This document shows positions 7,573 to 17,400 of a stretch of 21,289 nt of DNA, piece after piece (position 1 is the first letter of the stretch; each line of letters begins with the position of its first letter). The translations under genes and the position numbers were made by a program. The notes beneath the pieces are model-generated. The model did no database searches and had not been told where the DNA came from. It was given only the letters and a program-made list of their open reading frames with translations. Origin of the DNA: JBAXLO01 sp037134755 (GTDB taxonomy: Bacteria; Bacteroidota; Bacteroidia; Bacteroidales; JACABE01); the NCBI GenBank assembly GCA_037134755.1, contig JBAXLO010000061.1, positions 1 through 21,289 on the forward strand. Reading direction: 5' to 3'.

Positions 7573-7603
7573 GCAAAGATAAGATAGTTTTGATTCACAT
7601 CAA
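7573..7603 (-). promoter_or_regulatory. Promoter of the phosphatase operon
   Basis: On the minus strand, TTG (7601-7603) is separated by 19 bp from TATCTTTGC (7573-7581). This is a full match to the Bacteroidota -7 element TAnnTTTG with correct -33 spacing. It lies about 35 bp upstream of the phosphatase ATG. Confidence 0.8.
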
Positions 7604-7781
7604 GATTACTTTAATGTTAATTTTTGTAAAATAATTTACTTCTCATACAACCAAATCACATAACTTCTTGTCTATAGAATTACAAAACTGATTTTTATTT
7701 AACTTAGATGAATTGTTTTCTAGTTCTAATTTAACTAAAATAACTTTATACCTAATCTGTTTTGATTATAAAAATTGATTA

Positions 7782-7813
7782 AAAGGCTGTCTAATACCCG
7801 GGCAGTCTTTTTT
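7782..7813 (+). terminator. Orphan terminator-like hairpin
   Basis: AAAGGCTGTC (7782-7791) pairs with GGCAGTCTTT (7801-7810) with two G-U pairs over a 9-nt loop, and six T close the 3' side. No plus-strand gene precedes it. Because the stem ends in A/T runs it could also work on the minus strand, but no minus-strand gene lies upstream either. Confidence 0.55.
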
Positions 7814-7818
7814 ATTTA

Positions 7819-7827
7819 TATCTTTGC
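7819..7827 (+). promoter_or_regulatory. -7 element of the glycosyltransferase promoter
   Basis: TATCTTTGC matches TAnnTTTG exactly and is followed by AGA, the same 12 bases as in the divergent phosphatase promoter. No TTG was found at the expected -33 position, which falls inside the preceding hairpin. It lies 42 bp before the glycosyltransferase ATG. Confidence 0.6.
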
Positions 7828-7868
7828 AGACTGTAATAATAAATATAATGTCACATTAATATTGAGCA

Positions 7869-8672
7869 ATGAAAGTTTCGCTGATAATAGCTTATTATAA
7901 GAATATCAATTCTCTTAATCTTATTTTAGAGTCCTTAAAACTTCAAAGCAATCTTAATTTTGAAGTAATTATTGCTGAAGACGACAATGAAGAAGCAACC
8001 AAGAACTATGTTAAAGAAAAGGCTTTAACTTTACCATATACTTTGATGCATGTGTGTCAGCTTGAGGATAAAGGCTTCAGAAAAAACCAAATCCTTAACG
8101 AAGCTATCAGTATTTCAAATGGTGAGTTAATTGTTTTTATTGATGGTGATTGCATTCCACACAAACATTTTATTAAAGAATATTTAAATAATGTCTCTGA
8201 AAAGAAAATCCTTTTTGGTAGAAGAGTTATGCTTAGCAAAATAGTTTCTGATAATCTTTTAAATACAATAAACTTTAAGCATTTATCATTTATAAATTTA
8301 ATAAAATCTAAATCAAAACATATAGAAGAAGCATTGTATATTCCTTTTGGCTTTGCAATTAAAAAGAAAGCACTTTGTGGTTGTAACTGGGGGATATTGA
8401 AGAAGCATCTTGTTGAAGTTAATGGTTTTGATGAAGCTTATCAAAGAGCTGGTGTTGGTGAAGATGTCGATATTGAATGGAGATTGTTACAAAATGGACT
8501 TACCTTGAAGTCGTTAAAATTCAAAGCAATTGTTTATCATCTTTATCATGAAAGAACCTATTCAGAAGATGGTGTTCAGGGTAATTATAAAATGTTAAAA
8601 GAGAAAAAAGAAAAGAATAATATATATTGTATAAAAGGTTTAGATTCTCATTTGTCAAATCATAATAGTTAA
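7869..8672 (+). CDS. Family 2 glycosyltransferase (GT-A fold)
   Basis: A 267-residue soluble GT2-type enzyme. The N-terminus VSLIIAYYKNINSLNLILESLKLQ is the usual nucleotide-sugar-binding start. EDDNE at about 37-41 and the metal-binding DxD as D92-G-D94 (FIDGDCIP) are present. A C-terminal galactosyltransferase-like segment shows GCNWGILKKHLVEVNGFDEAY at about 171-191 and the catalytic-type E198-D199 in GVGEDVDIEWRL. No membrane segment is seen, so it probably acts at the cytoplasmic face on lipid- or polysaccharide-linked acceptors; donor and acceptor are unknown. It stands alone rather than in a polysaccharide locus. No terminator was seen before dnaK, so read-through into dnaK is possible. 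Confidence 0.9.
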   Translation: MKVSLIIAYYKNINSLNLILESLKLQSNLNFEVIIAEDDNEEATKNYVKEKALTLPYTLMHVCQLEDKGFRKNQILNEAISISNGELIVFIDGDCIPHKHFIKEYLNNVSEKKILFGRRVMLSKIVSDNLLNTINFKHLSFINLIKSKSKHIEEALYIPFGFAIKKKALCGCNWGILKKHLVEVNGFDEAYQRAGVGEDVDIEWRLLQNGLTLKSLKFKAIVYHLYHERTYSEDGVQGNYKMLKEKKEKNNIYCIKGLDSHLSNHNS

Positions 8673-8738
8673 TCATATAGAAAAATAGTCTGATAATCCT
8701 TCTGTTTTTGCCAACGATCTTCCTTTAGAAAGTAATTT

Positions 8739-8817
8739 CCTGACAAAATGTCAGGTTTCCTGACAGCAAATAAACAATTATCTTATAAAGTCTGACAAAT
8801 TTGTCAAAAATATGTCA
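8739..8817. promoter_or_regulatory. Cluster of TGACA/TGTCA dyads upstream of dnaK
   Basis: CCTGACAAAATGTCAGG (8739-8755) is a dyad with perfect 7-bp arms. A half-site CCTGACA follows at 8759-8765. TGACAAATTTGTCA (8793-8806) is a perfect 14-bp palindrome, and another TGTCA lies at 8813-8817. This density of one pentamer in both orientations looks like operator or enhancer sites for a dimeric regulator of dnaK. It is not CIRCE (TTAGCACTC-N9-GAGTGCTAA), which is absent. Confidence 0.65.
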
Positions 8818-8828
8818 ATAATCATTAA

Positions 8829-8844
8829 TGGCATAGTGATTGAT
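8829..8844 (+). promoter_or_regulatory. Sigma-54-like -24/-12 promoter candidate of dnaK
   Basis: TGGCATAGTGATTGAT fits the sigma-54 consensus TGGCAYR-N4-TTGCW, with correct spacing and one important deviation: GA instead of GC at -12. A start about 12 bp downstream would give a leader of about 57 nt before the dnaK ATG. A further TGTCA lies at 8849-8853. No TAnnTTTG element was seen in this gap. Upstream dyads would suit an enhancer-binding activator. The promoter type is inference. Confidence 0.4.
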
Positions 8845-8911
8845 AATATGTCATGGATAGTTTTAAATAAATAAGAACAATCATAATTAAAAATATATAA
8901 TAAGTATAAAA

Positions 8912-10828
8912 ATGGGAAAAATAATTGGAATTGATTTAGGAACAACCAACTCTTGCGTTTCAGTAATGGAAGGTAACGAACCTGTTGTAATACCTAACAG
9001 TGAAGGTAGAAGAACCACTCCTTCGATTGTAGCTTTTACTGAAAACGGTGAACGTAAAGTAGGAGATCCTGCAAAAAGACAAGCTATTACTAATCCAACA
9101 AAAACAGTCTTCTCCATTAAACGTTTCATGGGCGAAACATTTGACAGAGTTACTTTGGAAACAGGAAGAGTGTCTTATCAAGTTGTTAAAGGTGACAATA
9201 ATACTCCAAGAGTAAAAATAGATGACAGACTATATACTCCACAAGAAATATCTGCAATAGTATTGCAGAAGATGAAAAAAACAGCTGAAGATTATTTAGG
9301 TCAAGAAGTTACTGAAGCGGTAATTACTGTTCCTGCTTATTTCAGCGATTCACAACGTCAGGCTACAAAAGAAGCAGGCGAGATTGCAGGCTTAACTGTA
9401 AAACGTATTATTAACGAACCTACAGCAGCTGCTCTTGCTTATGGTTTAGATAAAAAGAACAGAGATATAAAAGTTGCTGTATTCGATTTAGGTGGTGGTA
9501 CTTTCGATATATCTATCCTTGAATTAGGAGAAGGTGTTTTTGAAGTAAAATCTACTAATGGAAATACTCACTTAGGTGGTGATGATTTCGACCATAAAAT
9601 CATTGATTGGTTAGCTGAAGAGTTTTTAAAAGACGAAAGAATTGATCTTAGAAAAGATCCAATGGCATTGCAACGTTTAAAAGAAGCTGCAGAAAAAGCT
9701 AAGATAGAACTATCAAGTTCAACTTCTACTGAGATTAATCTTCCATATATAATGCCGGTTGATGGTATTCCTAAGCATTTGGTTCGTACTTTATCAAGAG
9801 CTAAATTCGAACAGTTAAATGATTCTTTGATTCAAGCAACAATCGAACCTTGTAAAAAGGCTTTATCAGATGCTGGCTTAACTACTAAAGATATTGATGA
9901 AGTTATTCTAGTTGGAGGTTCTACACGTATCCCTGCTATTCAGAAAATAGTTGAAGATTTCTTTGGAAGAGTACCTTCAAAAGGTGTAAACCCTGACGAA
10001 GTTGTTGCTATTGGTGCAGCTATCCAAGGTGGTGTTTTAACAGGTGAAGTTAAAGACGTATTATTACTTGATGTTACTCCATTATCATTAGGTATAGAAA
10101 CTTTAGGTGGTGTAATGACCAAACTTATTGAATCAAATACAACTATTCCTACTAAGAAATCAGAAACATTCTCTACAGCCGGTGATAGTCAGACTTCAGT
10201 TGAGATCCATGTATTACAAGGCGAACGTCCTATGGCTTCTCACAACAAAAGTATTGGTAGATTCCATTTAGATGGTATTCCACCTGCTCCAAGAGGAATT
10301 CCTCAAATCGAAGTTACTTTTGATATAGATGCTAATGGTATTCTTCATGTGGCTGCTAAAGATAAAGCTACTGGTAAATCTCAACAGATACGTATCGAAG
10401 CTTCTTCAGGTTTAAGTGATGAAGAAATTAAGAAAATGAAAGCTGAAGCTGAAGCTAATGCTGAGATTGATCGTAAAGAAAAAGAAACTGTCGAAAAGAT
10501 TAATGCAGCTGATAGTTTAATATTCCAGACTGAAAAACAATTTAAAGAGTTTGGTGATAAAATTCCTGCTGAAAAGAAAGTTCCTATAGAAAATGCTTTA
10601 GCAGAACTAAAAGAAGCTCACAAAAATAGAGATATTGCAGCAATTGATGTTGCTATGGAAAAGATGAATACTGCATGGCAAGCTGCTAGCGAAGAAATGT
10701 ATAAAGCTACTCAGGATGCTCAGCAAAATGGTGGTGCTAATCCTAATCCTGATGCTCATCATGAAGGTGAGAATAAAAGTGGTAAAGATGCAGAAGTTAC
10801 AGATGTAGATTTTGAAGAAGTAAAATAA
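8912..10828 (+). CDS. dnaK: Molecular chaperone DnaK (Hsp70)
   Basis: A 638-residue Hsp70, the usual bacterial length. It is a cytoplasmic ATP-dependent chaperone working with DnaJ and GrpE in folding and heat-shock recovery. The nucleotide-binding domain shows IGIDLGTTNSCVSVMEG at 5-21, FDLGGGTFDISIL around 191-203 and VILVGGSTRIPAIQ around 330-343. The conserved linker region is DVLLLDVTPLSLGIETLGG around 384-402. The substrate-binding domain follows, then a helical lid and the C-terminal tail ending in EEVK, which contacts partner proteins. grpE and dnaJ are not adjacent. The gene is followed 20 bp later by a terminator and is preceded by the TGACA dyads and sigma-54-like motif, so it is probably an independently regulated single-gene unit. 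Confidence 0.98.
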   Translation: MGKIIGIDLGTTNSCVSVMEGNEPVVIPNSEGRRTTPSIVAFTENGERKVGDPAKRQAITNPTKTVFSIKRFMGETFDRVTLETGRVSYQVVKGDNNTPRVKIDDRLYTPQEISAIVLQKMKKTAEDYLGQEVTEAVITVPAYFSDSQRQATKEAGEIAGLTVKRIINEPTAAALAYGLDKKNRDIKVAVFDLGGGTFDISILELGEGVFEVKSTNGNTHLGGDDFDHKIIDWLAEEFLKDERIDLRKDPMALQRLKEAAEKAKIELSSSTSTEINLPYIMPVDGIPKHLVRTLSRAKFEQLNDSLIQATIEPCKKALSDAGLTTKDIDEVILVGGSTRIPAIQKIVEDFFGRVPSKGVNPDEVVAIGAAIQGGVLTGEVKDVLLLDVTPLSLGIETLGGVMTKLIESNTTIPTKKSETFSTAGDSQTSVEIHVLQGERPMASHNKSIGRFHLDGIPPAPRGIPQIEVTFDIDANGILHVAAKDKATGKSQQIRIEASSGLSDEEIKKMKAEAEANAEIDRKEKETVEKINAADSLIFQTEKQFKEFGDKIPAEKKVPIENALAELKEAHKNRDIAAIDVAMEKMNTAWQAASEEMYKATQDAQQNGGANPNPDAHHEGENKSGKDAEVTDVDFEEVK

Positions 10829-10848
10829 ACTCTTTTCTATATATTTAT

Positions 10849-10881
10849 AAAAAGGCTGTTCAGAAATGGATAGCCTTTTTT
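10849..10881 (+). terminator. Intrinsic terminator of dnaK
   Basis: AAAAAGGCT (10849-10857) pairs with AGCCTTTTTT (10872-10881). A partial inner helix (TTCA with TGGA, one wobble) fills the loop. It begins 20 bp after the dnaK stop. Confidence 0.85.
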
Positions 10882-10892
10882 GTTACTTTAAG

Positions 10893-11060
10893 AGTCTGGC
10901 TGTATAGCCGAGAAGTCTGGCTATATAGCGGAAAAGTTCGGCTGTATAGCGGAGAAGTTCGGCTATATAGCGGAAAAGTTCGGCTGTATAGCGGAGAAGT
11001 TCGGCTGTATAGTGGAGAAGTCTGGCTGTATAGCAGATAACTTCTGCTATACATCTGAGA
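10893..11060. repeat. 21-bp tandem repeat array, eight units
   Basis: Units begin at 10893, 10914, 10935, 10956, 10977, 10998, 11019 and 11040, exactly 8 x 21 bp. The core is AGTTCGGCTRTATAGCGGA followed by RA; the units at 10893, 10914 and 11019 have AGTCTGG, and the last is degenerate. Units alternate between GCTATATAGC (a 10-bp palindrome) and GCTGTATAGC in the middle of the array. Its GC content is clearly above that of the surroundings. The period equals two helical turns, as in the unrelated array at 4631-5050. It begins 12 bp past the dnaK terminator. Confidence 0.95.
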
Positions 11061-11201
11061 TGTTTCACATTAATAATTATTTAAATAGGGGCTCTAGGTT
11101 TATTAAGTAAGTGCAGAAGTGTAGAAAAGGCTCGTAAATACTATCTCAGAGGACCGTTTAATTCTCTTTATATAAAATCTTATAACATAATCTTTAAATT
11201 T

Positions 11202-11236
11202 TGTAACAGCTAGGTGACATACTTGTAGTAATATTG
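11202..11236 (+). promoter_or_regulatory. Shared promoter-like box, copy A (TGTAACA-N20-TAATATTG)
   Basis: TGTAACA (11202-11208) and TAATATTG (11229-11236) are separated by 20 bp and preceded by AAATTT. The same elements with identical spacing occur at 18931-18965, before the 61-residue gene. TAATATTG is one mismatch from the -7 element TAnnTTTG. It lies about 255 bp before the giant gene. Confidence 0.45.
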
Positions 11237-11295
11237 CAATGCAATTTTAATTGATAGGGTTGTGAAACCCACAAATAGTAGTAATTGATTTTAAG

Positions 11296-11320
11296 AAGCC
11301 GGAATGTAATGTTCCGGCTT
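11296..11320 (+). terminator. Strong hairpin in the leader of the giant gene
   Basis: AAGCCGGAA and TTCCGGCTT form perfect 9-bp arms around the loop TGTAATG. Only three T follow (TTTG), so it is a weak intrinsic terminator, an attenuator, or the 3' end of a short transcript starting near 11243. Confidence 0.45.
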
Positions 11321-11490
11321 TGATTACAAAGTTAAGATAAAACTAAATATTTGAAATAATAAATGTTAAACATTCATAATTTAAATATTTATTAACAAAA
11401 TAACTTCGACATGATAGGGGATAATTGCATATTAATTCGCAAATTTGTAAAATTATTTTAAAGCATATTTAATAACAAATAATAATTCGT

Positions 11491-14400
11491 ATGAGAAAGT
11501 TTATTTCATTGTTCATTTTGGCATTTATCTTATTGATAAAAAGCCAGACTTCGTATGGCCAGATAGTAATATCCGGCTATTTTGCTAATCCGGCAGGTGC
11601 AGACTCTAATTATGAGTATCTACAATTGGTAGCAACTCAAAACATTAATTTTGCGGTTACTCCTTATTCAGTAGTAACAACATGTGGAGCTACAGCTTTA
11701 TCAAAAGGTTGGATAGCAGGTGGAGCAACTACTTACGGTTTTAACCTGACAAGTGGTTCAGTTGTAACCGGACAAACATTCTATGTTGGAGGTTCGGCAA
11801 AACGTATAGATTATACAGGTAGTACTGATATATCATCAGCAACCTGGATACGTGCAATTAACAACGTAACCACTGCGGGAGATGGATTAGGTAATAGTAC
11901 TAGCACATCAGGTCTTCTTCAAACCGGTGTATTTGGTAATGCCTCTGGAGGTGGTGGAACAAATGCATTTGGAATTGCTGTGTTTGCGGACACTACTTTA
12001 GCTTTAGATTCTACATCAATACCAGTTGATGCACTTTTTTACGGTACTGCAATTGGAACAGCTAAGCCTACAATAGGTGGTTATCGAATGCCTAATAGTG
12101 ATTGGTATACTACTGATAGTACTTTTGGGCATGTAGGGAATACTCATTTATATACTTATCCAACATCAGGTACTTATGTACAGATAACCGGTACATGGAA
12201 TACTATAACACACGCATGGTCTGTAGCTAGAACCAATGCTACTAAAACTTTAACAACTACTTCTGCTATTTCTGCTATTGCAACACAAATTACACTTTAT
12301 GGTTTAAATCCTGTTGCTGATACTGTTAAAACAACTTCTGCAACTAATATAACACTTAACTCAGCATTATTAACAGGAAATGTAACTTCAGATGGAAATA
12401 CTCCTATTATATCAAGAGGTTTTTGTTATGATACAATTGTAAACCCTGATACTACAAAAAATAAAATAAATGTTACAGGAACTACTGGTGTATTTACAGG
12501 AACAATTTCAGGATTACTTGCAAGCAAAACTTATTATTACAGAGCATTTGCTACTAATTCAGTTGGTACTTCTTATGGTGGTGATTCTACTTTTACAACT
12601 TTAGCAACGGTTATTGCACCTACAGTTACAACAGGACATACAACTTTGATAGCTGATAGTTCTGCATTAGCAGCAGGTAATGTCACTTTTGATGGAGGTG
12701 GAACAATTACTGAAAGAGGCGTTTGTTACGGTACAACTGCTAATCCTGATATAACAGGAACCCATTTAACTGCAACAGGAACAACTGGTGCTTTTACAGT
12801 TCCTTTAATAAATTTAACACCTAGTACAACTTATTATATTAGAGCTTATGCTACAAATTCAGCAGGTACATCTTATGGAGCTGATTCATCTTTTAAAACA
12901 TTAGTTTATATTCCAACATATGCAATTTCTCAAGTTAGAACAATTAATGCTACAACAGGTGTTGCTGATTCTATTAATGTAAATTGTAAACTTATAGGTG
13001 TAGTTCATGGTATTAACTTTGCTGCAACTGGATATAGTTACTATATAGATGATGCTAATTCAGGTATTAATGTTTATAAAACTACTACTTTAACATCTTA
13101 CCCTACTGTTACAGAAGGTGATCAAATAAGAGTTATAGGGAAAACCGCACAGCCAACAACATCTGGATTAATTGAAATAGTCCCTGATTCAATTGTTAAA
13201 ATATCTTCAGGAAATACTTTAAATACACCTATCCTTGCAACAACATTAAATGATGCTTTAGAATCAAGATTAGTTACAGTTGATAGTTTAACTTATATTA
13301 GTGGTTGGCCAACTACTGGTGGAACTTTAGCTACAGTACTTGCTAAACATGGAACAGATACTACTACAATTATATTATATACAGGTATTAATTTTGGTAC
13401 AACTGCTCCTGCTTATTTGTTCTCAATTACTGGTTTAGTAAATCAACTTTGTACGACTTCTCCTTATCTAACTAAATATAGAATATATCCAAGATATGTA
13501 GCTGACAGAGTTATACATTATATTTCCCCTACAGTCTTAACAACAACTGCAAGTACAATAACTACCAATTCTGCTATATGTGCAGGTAATGTTACTTCAG
13601 ATGGAGGATCAACAATTCTGGAAAGAGGTATTTGTTATGATACTATTGCTAATCCTGATACAACTCATATGGTAACTGCTACCGGTACAACCGGTACTTT
13701 TACTGCAAATCTTACAGGATTAATGATGGGGAAATTATATCATTATAGAGCTTTTGCCAGAAATGCAATTGGTTTATCTTTTGGTGCTGATTCAACATTT
13801 ACTACTTCTGCAACTTTTGTGATACCTGTAGTATCAACTGGTGCTGTTTCGAATATAGGAACTTTTACTGCTACTGTTGCCGGAACAATTACTAATAATG
13901 GTGGTACTCCTGTTACTGTGAAAGGTATTTGTTGGGGAACTACTCCAAGTATAACAACTGCTGACAGTCATACTTCAGATACTACTTCAACTAATGCTAT
14001 ATCAGGTAATCTTACAGGATTAACTTCAAGTACTAAATATTATGCAAGAGCTTATGCTACTAATGCTATTGGTACTGCTTATGGTGATACCGTTTCTTTT
14101 ACTACTTCATTATTTATACCTACTTATGAAATAGCTCAGGTTATGACTGCTAATAGTCTAGGTGTTGGCGATTCAGTTGGTGTAAACTGTAAACTTATTG
14201 GTGTTGTTAATAGTATTAATTATACTGCTACTGGATATCAATTTTATATTTTGGATGATGTAAGAGGTATGTTTATCTACAAAACAACTACAATCGCAAC
14301 CTATCCAACTGTAACAAGAGGTGATTCAATAAGAGTAATCGGAAAAATTACAATGAATCCTGGTAATGCTTATGGTATGATTGGTATGGCTCCTGATTCA

Positions 14401-17400
14401 ATTGTTAGTATCTCTCAAAATGTTCCTTTACAATCTCCATTAGTTATTAATCAACTTAATAATGATACTTTAGAAGGTAGATTAATAAGGATGAATAATC
14501 TTTATTATCTAAGTGGATGGACAACTACTGGAACTACTACTAAAACTGTTCTTGCTTTACATAATACAACTGATACTATCACTATAAGATTAACACCTAC
14601 TTGTAATTTATTTAACACAACTGCTCCATCAACAACTGTTCCTTTCTCAATTACAGGATTTGTTTTACAAACTGCTGCAAATGCTACACCTTATGTTGGT
14701 GGTTACAGAATATATCCTAGAGACTCTTTTGATATTACTTATAGTTATTCAGCTCCTGTTGTTAGTACTGGAACTACAACTGGCATAACACCTAATTCTG
14801 CTGTTTGTGCAGGTACTGTAACTTCTGATGGTGGCCATACAATTACAACCAGAGGTATTTGTTATGGTTTAAATATTGATCCAACTATTGCTGATTCTAT
14901 TAGAACAGCTACAGGAACTACTGGAAGTTATACTGCTAATTTAAGTAATTTAACTTTAGGCACAATTTATCATTACAGAGCTTATGCTACTAATTCACTT
15001 GGTACATCATATGGTGTTGATTCTACATTTTCAACATCTGCTACTGCTGTAGCACCGGTTGTTGTTACAGGAACTGCATCTTTAATAACTTCATTTACTG
15101 CTACAGCTTCTGGTACAATTACCAATAATGGAGGTGCAACTATTACTGAAAAAGGTATTTGCTGGGGAACTACTCCTGCTATTACAATTGCAGATAGTCA
15201 TATAACTGATACAACTTTATCAACTAATGCTATCATAGGAAATCTTACAGGTTTAACTTCAAGTACTAAATATTATGTAAGAGCTTATGCTACTAATTCA
15301 GCCGGTACATCTTATGGTGATACTGTTGCTTTTACTACTTTACTTAATATTCCTACTTATCAAATTGCTCAAGTTAAAAGTGTAAATGCTTTAGGTGTTG
15401 CAGATTCTTTAAATGTAAATTGTAAGTTAATTGGTGTTGTTAATAGTATTAATTACACAACTAATGCATACCAATTCTATATATTAGATCAAACTAATGG
15501 TATTGAAATTTATAAAACTACTCCGGTTCTGACCAGTTATCCTACAGTAACAAGAGGAGATTCAATTAGAGTTATCGGAAAAATAAATCAAAACTCAGGA
15601 AATGCTTATGGTATGATTACTATTGTTCCTGATTCTATAGTTAGAATATCTCAGAACTCTCCATTACAATCTCCATTGGTAATAAATGAACTTAAAAATG
15701 ATAGTTTAGAATCAAGACTAGTAAGGATGGATAATCTTTATTACTTAAGTGGATGGGGTGCTACTGCTGGTACAAAAACAGTTTATGCATTACATGGTAC
15801 TGATTCTATTTTAATAAGAATTACTACAAACTGTAATCTTTATAATGTTGCTGCTCCTTCACCAACTACTCCTTTTTCTATTATCGGTTTTGTTCTTCAA
15901 AATACTACAATAGCAACAACACCTTATAATGGTGGTTATAGAATATATCCAAGAGACTCTTTTGATTACATAGTAGTGTCAACTCCTCCGGTTGTTTCAA
16001 CAGGTGTTACAACAGGAATTACTGAAACAACTGCTGTTTGTTATGGAAATGTTACTTCTGATGGAGGACATGCTATTACTGCAAGAGGTATTTGTTATAG
16101 TACTAATGCTAATCCTACAATTACTGATTCTGTAATGACTGTTACAGGAACTACCGGAAGTTATTATGCTGATTTAATTAATTTAACTCTTAATACAACT
16201 TATCATTACAGAGCCTTTGCTACCAATTCGCTTGGTACAAGCTATGGTGGAGATTCTACATTTACAACTGCAGCTAGTCCTGTTGTGCCTGCTGTAGTTA
16301 CTGGTACAGTGTCTTTAATAACAGAAAACTCTGCTTCTGTTTCAGGTACAATTTCTAATAATGGTGGTGCTCCTATCACTGCTAAAGGTATTTGTTATGG
16401 TACTAATCCAAATGTAACTATTGCTGATGCTTTTGTTTCAGATACTACTTTATCATCTACTGCAATATTAAGTAGCTTAACAGGATTAAATTCAAGTACT
16501 GTATATTATGCAAGAGCTTATGCTACTAATTCAATAGGTACAGGTTATGGTACTGCTGTATCATTTACAACTTTATTACATATTCCTACTTATACAATTG
16601 GTCAAGTTATGGCTGTTGATGCTCAAGGTTCAGCTGATTCTGTTAATGTTAATTGTAAATTAATTGGTGTTGTTAATAGTATTAATTATGCAAATACTTT
16701 TGGACCTGGTGCTGGTGGATATCAATTCTATATCTTAGATCAAACTAATGGTATGTATATCTATAGAACTGCAACTTTAACTAGTTATCCTACTATAGCA
16801 AGAGGTGATTCAGTAAGAGTTATCGGTAAGATTACTCAGAATCCGGGTAATGCTTATGGTATGATAGGTATGATTCCTGATTCAATAGTTAGAATATCTC
16901 AGAACCAACCTTTACAATCTCCTTTAGCTATTAACGAATTAACTAGTGATACATTAGAGTCAAGATTAGTTAAGATGACTAATTTATATTATGTTAGTGG
17001 ATGGACAGCAGCTGGTGGATTTAATCCTAAAACAGTAATTGCTTTGCATGGAACTGATACAATTAGAATTGTATTAACATCATCATGTAATCTTTATAAT
17101 GTTGCTGCTCCAACTAATACAGTGCCATTTGATATTACCGGATTTGTATTACAAAATTCAGTAAATACTTCTGCACCTTATATTGGTGGTTACAGAATTT
17201 ATCCTAGAGATACTAATGATTATACTGTTCATTATTCAAACCCTGCTGTATTTACTACAGGAGTTTCCGGAATTACTATGAATACTGCTATGTGTAGTGG
17301 TAATATAACAACAGATGGTGGATATGCTATTACTGCAAGAGGTATTTGCTATGACACTCTTGTTAATCCTATTTCTACAGGAAATCATGTGGTTGTTACC

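Larger units (their letters stand above)
7539..7868. other. Divergent intergenic region between the phosphatase and the glycosyltransferase
   Basis: 330 bp, AT-rich, with no coding frame. It holds the phosphatase promoter at its left end, a terminator-like hairpin (7782-7813) and a -7 element (7819-7827) at its right end. The middle (about 7605-7780) shows nothing I can name. A plus-strand hairpin with a T-run but no gene before it leaves room for an unannotated short transcript in this middle part. Confidence 0.6.
11061..11490. other. Leader-like region upstream of the giant gene
   Basis: 430 bp without a credible coding frame. It contains the box TGTAACA-N20-TAATATTG (11202-11236), a small hairpin GGGTT-GTGA-AACCC (11257-11270) that competes with TTGTG/CACAA (11260-11274), and a strong hairpin (11296-11320). 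The last 170 bp before the ATG are AT-rich and hold no full TAnnTTTG match; the nearest is CAAATTTG around 11442. About 140 bp between the 21-bp array and the box show nothing I can name. Confidence 0.6.

Noticed and set aside
8700..8911. CIRCE operator (HrcA site) before dnaK
   Set aside because: Neither TTAGCACTC nor GAGTGCTAA is present; the dyads seen are TGACA/TGTCA.
8887..9181. Minus-strand frames opposite the start of dnaK
   Set aside because: They are antisense to highly conserved dnaK codons and show no protein features of their own.
10860..11068. Minus-strand frames encoding LYSRTSP- or YTAELLR-type heptapeptide repeats
   Set aside because: Two overlapping frames are equally open because the DNA repeats every 21 bp. 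They run into the dnaK terminator, have no promoter or ribosome-binding signal, and look like by-products of the tandem DNA repeat.
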